Assembly: GCA_029931535.1 (NCBI GenBank)
Contig: JAQPZY010001695.1
Span: 3,662,501 to 3,726,500 of the forward strand
Length of the DNA stretch: 64,000 nucleotides
DNA from: Margaritifera margaritifera
Taxonomy: Eukaryota > Mollusca > Bivalvia > Unionida > Margaritiferidae
Direction of reading: 5' to 3'
The translations under genes and the position numbers were made by a program. A model generated the notes under the pieces. The model was not told the origin of the DNA. It saw only the letters and a list, made by a program, of their open reading frames with translations, and did no database searches. Of the stretch, positions 26,001-42,300 are shown piece by piece; the first letter of the stretch is position 1, and every line of letters starts with the position of its first letter.

Positions 26001-29000
26001 CCAAGGCTTTCAGTTTTTCACCAGTGCAGTAAAGTTTTTCCAGTTATGTGATGGTATCCATAGCAACATCATGCTGAAAGCTTGTGAAAGATAAAACTTT
26101 GACACTGAAAAGGTACAAATACTAGGTTATTTACATGTATAATTATGGCAGATCCAGGCACATTTTACATTTTGAGAATATTGTTTCCATTCTAAGAATA
26201 TTGTTTCCAGTCTGAGAATATTGTTTCCATTTTGACAATATTGTTTCCATTTTGACAATATTGTTTCCATTTTCAATCATCAAAATTTCAACTTGTCATA
26301 AATAGTAGCCCAAGGATAGATGAGAAATGTAAATGTAAAAAGGAAATGGGGCAAACTTTTAGCTAATTAGCATCTTACGGAAGAAATATAGTATCTCTCC
26401 CCCACCCAAGAGATTCCACAATACAGTTAGTATAATCTCAGATCACCATATGAATTCACACAAAATACATTTTACTTGTCAGTGGGTTCCATCAAAGAAG
26501 ATATTGTTCAAGCAAATTCATTGAACAAATGTCTTTTTGTTCAAGAGATATGTTGTAAACTTTGATTACATAATTATAAATTGAAATTACACAATCCAGA
26601 TATGGTAGAATGGGTTTCTGGAAAATATGATTACATAATTATAGATTGAAATTACACAATCCAGATCTGGTAGAATGGGTTTCTGGGTAATTTGAGGAAG
26701 AGGAAAATTATTAACAGACAGAGGACCCAGAAATTTCAGTAGTGATAGCCACCGCTTGTAAGGACATCCAATTTCTGGTTAATACAAAGTGCACAATCCA
26801 TGTCAGGTACTAGTTAATTTGAGAGAGAGAAAACTTTATAAGATAGAACAAAGACCTAGAACTTTTGGTAGGGAGACCACTTGCTGCAAAGACAACACAC
26901 CCCAACCCCACCCACCCTTCACACACTCATTTTCTGGTCCTTAATTTAAACATTTTTATTAAAAATTCGCAGAGCATGAAGGTTGACCATTTTCTACACT
27001 GATTCATGGAATTAACAGTTTTTGGTAAAATTGGTTTCTGTAATTGTCATGTTTTAAGAGCTCTGAAGACAAATTATCTATAAACAAATACAAAACAAAA
27101 ATAAAGCAGTGACATTTGTATCATCCGATTTACTAGAAGCTTGGACCACTATAAAAACCCCAGTAACATTTGTATCATCCCACTTACTAGAAGCTTGTAC
27201 CACCTAAAAATAATCATTGACATTTGCATCATCACTTTTACTAGAAGCTTTTACCACTTTATAAAACCTCCATGACATTTGTATCATCCCTGTTACTATC
27301 AGCTCGGACCACTATAAATAAACCTCCATGACATTTGTATCATCTCATTTACTAGAAGCTTGGACCACTATAAATAAACCTCCATGACATTTGTTTCATC
27401 TCGTTTATTAGAAGCTTGGACCACTATAAATAAACCTCCATGACATTTGTTTCATCTCATTTACTAGAAGCTTGGACCACTATAAATAAACCTCAATGAC
27501 ATTTGTTTCATCTCGTTTATTAGAAGCTTGGACCACTATAAATAAACCTCCATGACATTTGTTTCATCTCATTTATTAGAAACTCGGACCGCTATAAATA
27601 AACCTCCATTACATTTTATCATCTCATTTACTAGAAGCTTGGACCATTATAAATAAACCACCATGACATTTGTATCATCTCATTTAGTAGAAGCTTGGAC
27701 CACTATAAATAAACCTCCATGACATTTTATCATCTCATTTAATAGAAGCTTGGACCACTATAAATAAACCTCCATGACATTGGTATCATCTCATTTATTA
27801 GAAGCTTGGACTACTATAAATATACGTCCATGACATCTGTATCATCTCATTTACTAGAAAATACACACTTTAGATGAAAATGTTTTAGCATCATTAATTT
27901 TGATTAAATAAAATTAACATCATAGCATATTTGCCAGTCTGATTAAAATTGAGATGTCCAATGTAATGGAGACCTGATGGACATTGATACGAGGTCATGT
28001 TGACCTTTCAATTCACCGCCCAGATTACAACTTTCACATTCATGAAAGTGAAATACATCATTTGGAATGAACCATTTCTTTGATAACTCTCCCTCACATG
28101 AAATGCAATGCTTTATCTGATAAGTTACTAAAAATAAGTGGACCGGGAATTCCAAAGGTCACCAGAACATGAACCTTTATTGGTGCCTGTCAAATCTAGC
28201 AATATTATCAGTCAATCTCAATTTTAATCAGATTGGCATATTAGCAACATAAATTTTCTAAAATATCTAATTTTTGATATTATTTCACATAATCATTCCA
28301 AAATTCATGACATTTGGTGTTAACTAAAATTGTGTGGTTGACAGTATGCCATTTTACTCACTGGTAAAATGCCTAATCAAGCATTATTTTATTTTGTAGT
28401 TAATGCCTAATCAAGTATTATTTTATTTTGTAGTTAATCCTGCCAGTTTAGAGAAAACATTGACTTTTTTGTAGGTATAATCCCAGGGGTTATTTGAAAG
28501 TTATTGTGGGTATAATCCCTGGGGCTATTTGAAAGTTATTGTGGGTATAATCCCTGGGGCTATTTGAAAGTTATTGTAGGTATAATCCCTGGGGCTATTT
28601 GAAAGTTATTGTGGGTATAATCCCTGGGGCTATTTGAAAGTTATTGTAGGTATAATCCCTAGGTCTATTTGAAAGTTATTGTAGGTTTAAGATCTAGGTC
28701 TATTTGAAAGTTATTGTAGGTATAAGCCATGGGATTATTTGAAAGTTATTGTAGGTATAAGCCATGGGATTATTTGAAAGTTATTGTAGGTATAAGCCAT
28801 GCGATTATTTGAAAGTTATTGTAGGTATAAGCCATGGGATTATTTGAAAGTTATTGTAGGTATAAGCCATGCGATTATTTGAAAGTTATTGTAGGTATAA
28901 TCCCTGGGGCTATTTGAAAGTTATTGTAGGTATAATCCCTAGGTCTATTTGAAAGGTATTGTAGGTATAAGCCATGGGATTATTTTGAAAGTTATTGTAG

Positions 29001-32000
29001 GTATAATACCTTGGGCTATTTGAAAGTTATTGTAGGTATAAGCCATGGGATTATTTTGAAAGTTATTGTAGGTATAAGCCCTGGGGCTATTTGAAAGTCA
29101 TTGTAGGTATAAGCCCTGGGGCTATTTCAAAGTTATTGTAGGTATTATCCCAGGGGCTATTTGAAAGTTATTGTGGATATAAGCCCTGGGGCTATTTGAA
29201 AGTTATTGTGGATATAAGCCATGGGGCTATTTGAAAGTTATTGTGGATATAAGCCCTGGGGCTATTTGAAAGTTATTGTAGGTGTAAGCCCTGGGGCTAT
29301 TTGAAAGTTATTGTAGGTATTATCCCAGGGGCTATTTGAAAGTTATTGTAGGTATAAGCCCTGGGACTATTTGAAAGTTATTGTAGGTATAAGCCCTGGG
29401 GCTATTTGAAAGTTATTGTAGGTATAAGCCCTGGGGCTATTTGAAAGTTATTGTAGGTATTAGCCCTGGGGCTATTTGAAAGTTATTGTAGGTATAAGCC
29501 CTGGGGCTATTTGAAAGTTATTGTAGGTATTATCCCAGGGGCTATTTGAAAGTTATTGTAGGTATAATCCATGTGGCTATTTGAAAGTTATTGTAGGTAT
29601 AATCCATGTGGCTATTTGAAAGTTATTGTAGGTATAAGCCATGTGGCTATTTGAAAGTTATTGTAGGTATAATCTATGGGGTTATTTGAAAGTTATTGTA
29701 GGTATAATCCATGGGGTTATTTGAAAGTTATTGTAGGTATAATCCATGTGGCTATTTGAAAGTTATTGTAGGTATAATCCATGGGGTTATTTGAAAGTTA
29801 TTGTAGGTATAAGCCATGTGGTTATTTGAAAGTTATTGTAGGTATAAGCCATGTGGTTATTTGAAAGTTATTGTAGGTATAATCCATGGGGTTATTTGAA
29901 AGTTATTGTAGGTATAAGCCATGTGGCTATTTGAAAGTTATTGTAGGTATAAGTCATGTGGCTATTTGAAAGTTATTGTAGGTATAAGCCATGGGGCTAT
30001 TTGAAAGTTATTGTAGGTATAAGCCATGGGGCTATTTGAAAGTTATTGTAGGTATAAGCCATGGGGTTATTTGAAAGTTATTGTAGGTATAAGCCATGGG
30101 GCTATTTGAAAGTTATTGTAGGTATAAGCCATGGGGCTATTTGAAAGTTATTGTAGGTATAAGCCATGGGGCTATTTGAAAGTTATTATAGGTATAAGCC
30201 ATGGGGCTATTTGAAAGTTATTGTAGGTATAAGCCATGGGGCTATTTGAAAGTTATTGTAGGTGTAATCCCTGGGGCTATTTGAAAGTTATTGTAGGTGT
30301 AATCTCTGGGGCTATTTGAAAGTTATTGTTGATATAAGCCATGGGATTATTTGAAAGTTATTGTAGGTATACTCCCTGGATCTATTTGAAAGTCATTGTA
30401 GGTATAAGCCTTGGGTCTATTTGAAAGTTATTGTAGGTATAATCCCAGGGCTTATTTAAAAGTTATTGTTGGTATAAGCCCTGTGGATATTTGAAAGTTA
30501 TTGTAGGTATACTCCCTTGGTCTATTTGAACGTTATTGTAGGTATTAGCCCTGGGGTTATTTTAACGTCATTGTAGGTATAATCCCTGGGGCTATTTGAA
30601 ATTTATTGTAGGTATAATCCCTGGGGCTATTTGAAAGTTATTGTAGGTATATTCCCTGGGGCTATTTGAAAGTTATTGTAGGTATAAATCCAGGGGTTAT
30701 TTGAAAGTTGTTGTAGGTATAATACCTGGAGCTATTTGAAAGTTGTATGTATAAGCCCTGTGGTTATTTGAAAGTTATTGTAGGTATAATACCTGGAACT
30801 ATTTGAAAGTCGTATGTATAAGCCCTGTGGTTGTTTGAAAATTATTGTAGGTATAATACCTGGAGCTATTTGAAAGTCGTATGTATAAGCCCTGTGGTTA
30901 TTTGAAAGTTATTGTAGGTATAATACCTGGAGTTATTTGAAAGTCGTTGTATGTATAAACCCTGTGGTTGTTTGAAATTTATTACAGGTATAATCCCTGG
31001 GTCTATTTGAAAGTTATTGTAGGTATAAGCCCTGGGGTTATCAGAAAGTTGTTGTAGGTATAATCCATGGGTCTATTTGAAAGTTATTGTAGGTATAATC
31101 CATGGGTCTATTTGAAAATTATAATACTTGTATGGTAATATTTTCAGCCTGAATTATTTTCTTTCATTTTATTAATATGCCAAGGAATACAAAATTAAAG
31201 GTGCTTCCCTCTCCCCCCAGCAAACATGAAATTAAGCACATTTCTGACGTGACACCATTTCTTTTACATAACTTTTTCTGTTCATTTTATGACACTAACA
31301 AAAGAATACTTAGTTTTGTCCTGTTTTAAGGTGTACAGCTTTTAAATTGTGCATAAATGCAGACTTAAATTTGTATCATGGTAACTCCGACATAATACAG
31401 TAATTCATGACAATAATGCTGTACAGGAGGAGTTATAAATCTAGGTAACTCCGACATAATTCAGTAATTCATGACAATAATGCTGTACAGGAGGAGTTAT
31501 AAAAATGTACAGTGTTTTAAGAGAGGTAGCATTATTATAGAATACAATAATGTAATGGGATCCATGATGAGGGACTGCATTATAATGCAATACATGATAC
31601 AGTAATGTAATGTGATCCATGATGAGGGTGCATTATAATGCAATACATTATACAGTAATGTAATGTGATCCATGATGAGGGACTGCATTACAATGGAATA
31701 CATTATAGAATAATGTAATGGGATCCATGAGTGGGGACTGCATTATAATGGAATACATTATACAATAATGTAATGGGATCCATGAGTAGGGACTGCATTA
31801 TAATGGAATACATTATACAATAATGTAATGGGATCCATGAGTGGGGACTGCATTATAATGGAATACAATACACAATAATGTAATGGGATCCATGATGAGG
31901 GACTGCATTATAATGCAATACATTATACAATAATGTAATGGGATCCATGATGAGGGACTGCATTACAATGGAATACATTATACAATAATGTAATGGGATC

Positions 32001-35000
32001 CATGATGAGGGACTGCATTATAATGCAATACATTATACAATAATGTAAAGGGATCCATGATGAGGGACTGCATTATAATGGAATACATTATACAATAATG
32101 TAATGGGATCCATGATGAGGGACTGCATTACAATGGAATACATTATACAATAATGTAATGGGATCCATGATGAGGGACTGCATTACAATGCAATACATTC
32201 TACAATAATGTAAAGGGATCCATGATGAGGGACTGCATTATACTGGGGGGGGGGGGGGGGGCCTTGTACTCAAATGACTTGCTTAGTACCAGGGTAAAGT
32301 TTTCCCTTGCAAGCAACTACAAAATTAAAACAAGCTAAATGTCAAGCAGAAAATGCTGAAAATGTTGGGCCCATATCACATAGCTTTTTAAAAAATATTT
32401 CTGTTAGTGACAAAGGTCAGTGCTTTGGATTGGTGACTGTTTTGTAAATGTTGGGCCCATATCACATAGCTTTTTAAAAAATATTTTTGTTATAGACAAA
32501 GGTCAGTGCTTTGGATTGGTGACTGTTTTGTAGCCACTGCTTGTCAATCCATGGGGTTTTTCAGCTGATGAAGAATTAGCAAGAAAAAAATGTCCAGAAA
32601 GGTAATCTCCTGAACATAAAGTAAAACAAACAAATGAACAAACAAACAAAGAAAAACATTCTAAATGACATTTTAATTTTATCACCATACAGCTTTCACA
32701 CTTGATAAGAATCTGCCTGAAAATGCAGATTGTTTTGAAGATGACATAAAATAATTTGCAGTGATAAGTGATTTATGAAATACATGATGTTCTTGAACAT
32801 GTTTCTAAGATGAAAACACACAGAACCTTAGGCAGCTGAAAATGACATGAAATTTATGACAAATTTGAAAGCACTTTAAAAAAAAATCCAAATGTTGGAA
32901 AAACAATACATTTTTATTAAATGTGCTCTTTATCATCCGGGGAGAATTTTTTCTTCTTGAATTATTCTCCAGTTTTGTGACCCATTTACAACTATGAGAA
33001 AATATACCATAATGTAGAACAAGTCATCCAATGAAAACTTAACAAACAACTGTAAACTTGTGAATAGTAAAATTATTATTTTTTGGAAGTTGAATATTTA
33101 AAACCTTAAATACCCTAAATATAAATCCAAACATGATATATATAAAGTCTTGTGATTCAGACAAAAATAAACATTTAAATAAAATTTATGTTTATAAAGT
33201 GGCAAAAAATCAAACCTTTACCTTTGCAAAAGAATGATCTGGTGAACTCCAACTTGAATCCAACATTGTTTTGATAAAGGAGCTTAAATGTACACACAAA
33301 TTTCTCATGTTGAAAGTTATTCATAATGCCAATACTTTTTAACTTGCACCAAAAAATTATTTCATGCAAAACTATGCCAACTTTTCTTTCCTTTTGTAAT
33401 TAACCAACTTTAATGCAAGGTTATATTTCCTTTTGTAGTTATTCAACTGTAATGTAGGGTTATCTTTCCTTTTGTAGTTATCCAACTGTAATACAGGGTT
33501 ATCTTTCCTTTTTTTGTTATTCAACTGTCATGCAGGGTTATCTTTCCTTTTGTAGTTATCCACTGTAATGCAGGGTTATCTTTCCTCTTTTTTGTTGTTA
33601 TTCCACTGTAATGCAGGGTTTTCTTTCCATTTTTGTTATTCCACTCTAATGCTGGATTATAAATGAACAGGATAACCATTTTTAAACCAAAGTTCCAGCA
33701 TGCAGCTCACAATTTAATATATAGAATTCTTAAATATTGTTTATGCACACATTTAAGAGAAAAACACTTTTAAAGCATCTTTTTATTCATTCCAAATGTA
33801 ATGCAGAAACTTCAGTTTTCACATACCGTCTATAATCGCTTGAAAGTCGGATCCAACAGCAGACAACATAGACCCTGCTCTGCCATTGCATAATGTGTCA
33901 ACAGATAAGGGTCTATGTTGTTTATTCTATTGATTACTCCAAACAAACTGTATAGACCCACATTTGCCAGCGCATTATGTGACGGCTGATCTAGGTCTGT
34001 GTAGTTTGCAGTTGGGTTCACTTTCTAAGCAAGTATATACGGTTTCACTTTACAGTCCCATATTGCACCTTTCCATTGATTAGTACCATTATTCTTAGAT
34101 AGAATCATAAAATTGGAACTCAAAAGGTTGACATTTTTAGGTTTCAACAAATGGGTGATTCTGACTGATTTATATAGGGGTGCTTTTCAAGTTCCTGTTT
34201 TTCATAATGTAAAGGATCATATCTGGAACTAAACCTTCCGTTTTGATCAAGCATGTGATTTGTAACTGTTTCATCATCTGTACTGTCAATGTTTGTCTTT
34301 GTCTCAGTATTAGCAAGTAGCAAAACTAGTCGAATTATCAGCTCAACTAATTCCATAATCGTCAAAACTGAAATTCCCATCCAAAGACCCAAGGTGCCAC
34401 CTATGTCAGCAAATAAATCAGCAAGACCATATGCTGGCATTTGTAAAAATTCCAATACACTCAAATCTTCCAGGTAGATATTTAATCGAAGTAAATTTTG
34501 ACGGATTATATCTGAAGCACGAGTCAAATTAACTTTCTCATTCGGTGAAAGCACCAATTCTCTCTCAGGAACGCCTTTAGTCCTCAAATCATCATATTTA
34601 ATACTGATATTGCTCATCATTTCCAAAGCCGCTTTCATGAAATTTGGAGGCTCTTTATCCTTGTAGAACTCCTGCAGTGCATTTAATTGATAAAATTCAA
34701 GAGGCCAGTATGACAGAGATATAGATTTCTGGTAGGTCATTTCGCTGCAAGGCTGAAAACAGCGACATGTCTGCTCATAACTTCTGTCATTTGCAACGTT
34801 TTCTAGGATGTCTTCCTCACAAATTAAATATGGCAATTTAACTTTCTCATGAGGTTCAAATTTTCTTGTTTTCCAATTATCAATTGTACCACAAAACCTG
34901 AATTTGTCAAGTCCTTTTGGAGTTGGTAAAGCTGCTGACTTACAGCCACATGATTTAACAACAATACTCTGTTTACAAAGCTGTAGGCAGGAAAACACTG

Positions 35001-36263
35001 TGTTACGATAAATTCGGCCACCTTCTCCCACCAAATCATTGTTTGTACAGTTACCATATGGATATGATTTTCGAGAATTTAAAATCGCCTTTAGGCCTAC
35101 AGATGACGAATAACCTGGAGGAACATCGAAACCATGGTCTGTGGGACTTGGCATCGTGTTTGGTGCATGAACATGTACTCGAACTCCGGCACTGTAAGCT
35201 ATATTATTTTTAACATTATAAATTCCATAACCTCCAGGTGGTGGATCATCATTGTCAAGAGAGATAATCAGAGATAATCCATGCTGTGGCCCTGTAGCAT
35301 GCATTAAAAGATTTTCTTTGAGTTGACCACTGTTAAATGTAAAGCAGTTGAAGTAATTTTTCCCATCAAAGTGTAATGTAAAATTTTCCGCATTACATTC
35401 ATGTCGGTTAAAACGGCACTTTACAATAAAGTTAGTAATATCGTGCCCAATGTAATGTGCCTCGTCAATCATATTTTCAAAAAATCCTTGAAGAGATTGC
35501 GTGTGTTCATTTTGTAATCCAAAGTCTGTCACTTCAACAAATTGGAACCAAGGCATCATAACATCCAGTTTTGCATTCACTTTTGTTAACGACATTGCAG
35601 CTATGTTGCATATTGTGATTGATGGGTACTCAACAGGCATACCTTCTCTCATATTTGACACTTCCACGACTTGAAAAAGCAGATATTTCTTCACCAACAA
35701 AGACAGCTGTGATGTTGCTGCTGCAAACCCAACAATTACAAGTAGAGACCAGAGCACTTTTCTTTTCAATGTGGTTGAGGTTGCAATTTTTGCAAGACCG
35801 TGGGCATTGCTTTCTGCTCCTAATTCTTTCATCAAACCTTTTGCTGTTCTGGCCGACATTTTAGGTTTTGGTTTTCCCTGCATTTTTGGTTGAATATTGA
35901 GGAAATCAAACTTTGTCAACCCGGGAACCTTCATAGGATTGGATATACTGCCCCTGAAACAAAAGAAACGGTATAGAGAATGCTCGGTAACACAGTAACA
36001 TTAACAGACACACTATTGGAAAAAAGGGTGGACACAATTGGAAACTAGGCTAGACATGAATGAAAACAGCAGTAAATAATACTTTTATGCTTTTTTATGC
36101 ATTATTTAGAATGATGTCAAATGCTTACAGGAATAACTGCATGGTGTTATTCATGGACAAATGAATATACTTACTGTTATCGTATGGAACTAAATGATGG
36201 TGTAAAATGGGATGGTATTGAAAAATTGCAACCAGTATTTAGTGCTGTCAGTTGAAATAGAGA

Positions 36264-36336
<73 letters not shown>

Positions 36337-39300
36337 CAATAGTGCATTGATGCATGATATTAAAAATGTTTGCTTTTGACTCAACCAATGCTATGATGCA
36401 CAGATGTTTCTAAAATAACAGAAACACAGCTTTGATTAACTGAACTACAATTGATCCAATTCATTCTCATGTCCTCCAACATTTTAAGATAATCAGGTTT
36501 CTACTAAATTAAATTATAATTATGGTTTGCTTGTTTTGTTTTAAAAAGTATTTGTCCCATGGTCAGATTAGTTGAAAACTACTTGTCAAGCTCAAAAACC
36601 ACTTCCACATTGTTAGTTTGTGTTTCAAATTCTCACTTAAAATGAATAATCAAATTTTCAAAGTTTTGTATTGTTTTATAAGCTGTATAAATAAGTTATT
36701 TAGCCTATTAGCTGTTACAAAATTACATTTTTCATGAGACCTGCGGTGATATAGCTGGTATGCCAGCTTTAAAAGCTTTCCCTAGAGAAAACCCTTGAAA
36801 ATATCAAGTGAACACTCCTAAAAATATAACCCTGAACATTATGAACAATGGAAAACCCTTGAAAATATCAAGTGAACACTCCTAAAAATATAACCCTGAA
36901 CATTATGAACAATGGAAAACCCATAACGAAGAGTGCTGGCTTTGCTATGCTGTGGAAGATTTGAAGGTGGAGTTAATCAATTGACAGGGGAGATAACCAG
37001 TAATACTGTCTGAAGTTTGATAATCACAGCTTCTATCATATCAGTTGTTTTGCAGTAGGAAAGTAATTTCATATTAGCCTGAATTAATGCCATCTTTTCC
37101 TGTGATCATTAGAGATGCACTGTTCTAATTACATGTCAGGCTTTATCAGACAGAACAGCTGACTAATTAGCACTGTCTTGGCTTATTGAAGGAATCCCCA
37201 TTGTCCATTCAGAGACATTGATCTGAAGTATTTGTAGAAAGTCAATGCCACTCTGAATTTTCCTGATACAATTATGCCATTAGTAACACATGCATCAGCT
37301 AGTTATAGAGGCAGTCATAGACATTCATATCCAAGATTTTTTGGAACATGCATTTTTTTTAATTGCACATTTAAATCAACAACTCACATAATCAATAAAG
37401 GGTCAGTAAACTGTTCCATACAGTGTGTTTGAGGTGACTAGTCTTCCAACTGAAACACTCTTTTTCAAAATATGCCTTTTTTTTAGTTCATCAGGCTGTA
37501 AGGCCAGGTAAAATTATGGTACGGCCCTGTATCTGTCATGTATCATGTGACATGTGTCTGTCATAAATTGCAATTTTAAGCTTCTTGTTAAAAAACACCA
37601 GATCAACTTTGACAGAGAGAGCATCCAGGCATGAAGAGCTTTCAATTTGTATAAATTATGCTGATCTGCTTTTAAATATGGCCACTGTTACTAAAAATAG
37701 TTACAACTCTTCAAATGAATTCTTCTACACACCACTGGACCAAATTTTATCACGTTTGACAGAAAACATCTGAGAAAGAAGACCTTTCAAGTTTGTGCAT
37801 GTGATGCCAGTCTGCCTTCAAATATGGCTACTATTACTAAAAATAGTAAAACCACTGTTACTAAAAAAATAGTAAAATCTTTAAATGGTGGCTGCTACAA
37901 AACCACAGAATAGAATTTTACCAAACTTGACAGAAAGCATCCTGGCATGAAGACTTTTCAAATTTGTACAAATGATGATGATCCCTCTTCAGTCTATGGC
38001 TGCCATTACTTGCAATATAAAAACCTTTAAATGGCTGATCAAAAACTTCTCAGATTTGTACAGCTGATGCTGATCCACCATGAAATATGGCTGCCATTAC
38101 AAAAAATTAAGGAGAAAGTCTTTAAATGGCTTCTTATCCAAAGGCACTGAACAGAATATTTGATCATATGTGACACAACATGTCTTGGCTTGAAGACCTT
38201 TCAAATTGTACAAATGATGTTGATCCAGCATCAAATATGGCTGCCATTACTAAGACTAGGTAAAACTTTAAACTTCTCCAAAATCACTGAATAGAATCTT
38301 ACCAGACTTGATGGAAAGCATCCTGGCATGAAGACCGATTAAGTTCGTACAAATGATGCTAATCCACCATCAAATATGGCTGCTGTTACTATCAATAGAA
38401 AAACCTTTAAATGACTTCTTCTCATAAATGACTCAACAGAATTTGACAAAATTTGTCAGAAACACACTGGCTTAGAGGGCTTTCAGTTTTGTACAACTGG
38501 TGCTGATCTGTTATAAAATATGGCTGCTGTTACTAAAATTAGGATTAAAAACTTTAAACAACTTTTTCTCCAAAACCACTGAACAGAATTTGATCATATT
38601 TGTCAGAAGCATCCGGGCATACAGATCTTTGAAATTTGTGCTAATGATGCTGATCCACCATCAAATATGGCTGCGATTTAAGACTTTTCAAAAACCGCTA
38701 AATAGAATGTGATGAAACTTGATAGAAAGCATCCTGGCATGAAGACCTCTTAGATTTAATGACAAGTTGCCAATCTGTCATCAAATAAAACAGAAAAACA
38801 TTTGCACAGCTTTATTTAAAAAACTGCTGAACAGAATTTGACAAACTTTGACACACAGTATTGAACAAATGATGCTGATGCACCATCATAAATCGACAAA
38901 GATACAAAAACTAGAGAAACCTTGAAACAGTTGTTTTCATAGCATATTCACACACAGTATTGAACAAATGATGCTGATGCACCATCAGAAATCGATAAAG
39001 ATACAAAAACTAGAGAAACCTTGAAACAGTTGTTTTCATAGCATATTCAATCAGCAGCATTGGTAGAAATTCCAAGAGAAAGCATCCTACTGAATCAGAT
39101 TTCTTTTCCATTGTTCTTGCATTTGGCTGTTAGGCAGATGTTGGCCAGGCAAGCAATTTCAGGCCCACTTGAGTCTCTTATTGATAAATGTTTGAAAAAA
39201 TTTACCATAAAAATGCCACAGAAGAAATTGGTAAACCCTATTTAGGAATGAAGTGATGCCAACCACTTGACATACATGTATCAAAATACCCATTTTTTTC

Positions 39301-42300
39301 AACAACACCAAAAAATGAGCTTCAGGAAAAATTTAAACTTGATTGTGCATCTATGCTAGCCACTTCTTTAGCCTACAGCGGTTTAGTAAAATGTTTCAGG
39401 CAGCATGGGAGAAGAAACAATGACAAGCTACTTTCTACAACTTGACTTTTTGAAAATGCGCAATGTAATTTTTACTATGCACAGGATCAGGCATTCACAC
39501 TTTATTATTTACAAAGTTGTTTTGTCATAAATTTACTTTTTAAAATGTAATTTTCACAAAATTTTCAATGTCTGTGTGGATGCTTTGGCAATAGACCGAT
39601 TTGCCTAAGTAATTGTTACCAGTGGTGTCAGAGGATATAAACCATTTGCAAATGAAATATCAGACGATGCATATAGTGTCTAAGGACTGACTAACCATTT
39701 CATTTCTAATGCACTGTAGATCGTGTTTAAGCACCATTAAATATTTATGAATTTAGTAAATATCCTACCTTTGTAGCATAAAGTTATTTCATTAATTTAC
39801 GATCAGCTTGATGTATCTAACTTTGTGTTATATTCTATACTATGAAAAAGTTTAACTGAGACTTCAGTTTTCTCATTAAATTAACAAAAATTTTATGGTT
39901 GTAAAATTTTTGATGTTTCGTATTTAGAGAACCTATTTCATATGAGTTATCACTGAGTAGATTCAAGCATTCTACAGTGTCAAGATCCAGGTGTTAAAAT
40001 ATTTAATGGAATATATATATTTTATCACTGGAACTGTGAAAAATATATGGCTGAATTTTGATAATTGTTGACTGGTTATAGCAATTTCAATCTATTCAGA
40101 GCCTGTGGGATGCTATTCTTCTTTTACAACAATAGTTGGTGTTTTTAATAATAGAAGCATACTATGTTTAGCTGTCCTCTTCTAGCTTTGAAAACCAGTC
40201 AAGCTTATGTCAGTGGGAAGAACTGAAAACCAGTCAAGCTTATGTCAATGGTAAGAACTGAAAACCAATCAAGCTTATATCAATGGTAAGAACTGAAATC
40301 TTCAGAGGAAACAATTAAACAGCAGATTCGTTACTTCTCTTGATTAAACATGAAATATCACAAGTAAGTATTGATAGTACTTTAAATAATACAGAATTAT
40401 TTCAGTAGGAAATACTTTTCAAAGGTAATGGCCAAACTATTTGTTTAAAATATTTTTATGAATGTTGTTATTAATACTCTGTTAAGAAATAAAAGGCTTT
40501 AAAAACATGTATTATTCAGATTATTCAGAAAAATATTGTATTTGTTTACAATCATGCAAATTGAAAATCAACGTCTCAAGTTATCTTCATCCTTCTGATC
40601 CTGATTAATATATAGGATCAAAATCAATCTCTTAAACCTTCAGTATTTTCAGTCCTTTGATTCCTAACCTTAGTCTATTGTTAATACCAGACATATTGTA
40701 AAAATAGAAATATGAATATCAATATTTCTCAACTTATGATCATTTCTCTGATCCTGATTGTTCATCTCTCTGATCCTTATTAATATATATATATTACTTG
40801 TAACAGCCACATGATCAGTATTCTCAGTACTTTGATTTCTAACATTAGCATCTTGTTAATAGCAGACATATTGTGGATATTTCTAAGCTAAAATATATGA
40901 TCATAGTCATGGCCAGTTGTCTTGAGTTTGATTGCACTTCTGATTTTCAGATACAATCAGGCTTGTCTTGGCAGACACTTCCATCTATTGGACATTTATG
41001 AGTGCTTTTTCTGAAGTGTACTTAGATATTTTACCTGTATATACTGGACACCTGTCCACGAAGGAAATGTTTTTATAGTCTCTATAGACAGGCTTCACAA
41101 TAGCTAGGTATTATGTGACATCTGTCCTGAAGGGCACATTTTTATATCCTCCATAGATAGATTTCACTGTAGCTAGTTATAAAGGACACCTGTCAATGAA
41201 GAACATATATTAATGGCCTCCATAGGCAGGTTTCACTGTAATTAGTTATAATGTACACCTGTCCATGAATGACACATTTATGGCTTCCATAGGAAGGTTT
41301 TACTGTAGTTAGGTTTAAGGGATGCCTGTCCATGAAGGACACATTTATGTCCTCCATAGACAGTTTTCACTGTAGTTAGGTATAAGGGCTACCTGTCTGT
41401 TAAGGACACATTTTTATGGCCTCTGTTGGCAGTTTCACAGTAGCTAGGTTTGTTACAATTTTCTGTGCAAAATGATGAAAAAATCCTTTTAAGATAGATA
41501 AATGCAATGTTGATTCCACCTCATTGTCTCCTTTGGGAAAAAACTATTAGCACCAATTCCTAGTCATGATATAGCCATTAAAATGCTAACAGTGCTGTTA
41601 AAACTAAAAACAACAGAAATTATTCAATTAAACCGGGCCTCATGCTACAATTTGGCAATGATGCTGTATGTACCTGTATACAGTGAATGTGAAAATCATT
41701 GGTTCCTCTTGATAATCCAGAAACAGGGAGGCATAATATTTGGTTGTCATGAAAATCCAAACGAATATGTTTTGATTTTGCATCAGTTCAGAGGATGAAT
41801 TATGGTAATAAAGCTTTCACCTCCATGGTTCTCTGCCTTGAAGTGACGTGCTAATTTTGCGGTGCAAGTCAGACTTGATGCCTGTTAATTGTGCAGGAAT
41901 ATCCCAAGATATCTCAGCAGAATAAATTATAGTCTTATGATTATCCAAGCATAGGTATAAATATATGTGTTAATAAAAGAGGAATGTAATCAATGTAAGT
42001 ACAACCTATCCCATCATGATTAATAGTGGAAATATAGGTTACATGACATATATAGCAGATTGATCTAAATTGATGTGACAGTTACAGGACACCTGAAGTA
42101 GCTGTACATCTAAATTTCACCAGATTCCAACCAATCCCATAAAATCCCACCATATCTCAAACAACATCTGGGATGGCAGACATTCCTTGCTGTTATTTAA
42201 GTTGTGCATTAGCTAGAGCAGATACAATTCCAATATACATGTACATGAAACAGACATAATGGCTTTGCTTATGTTCCTTTTCATTGCTAAGGTACTCTAT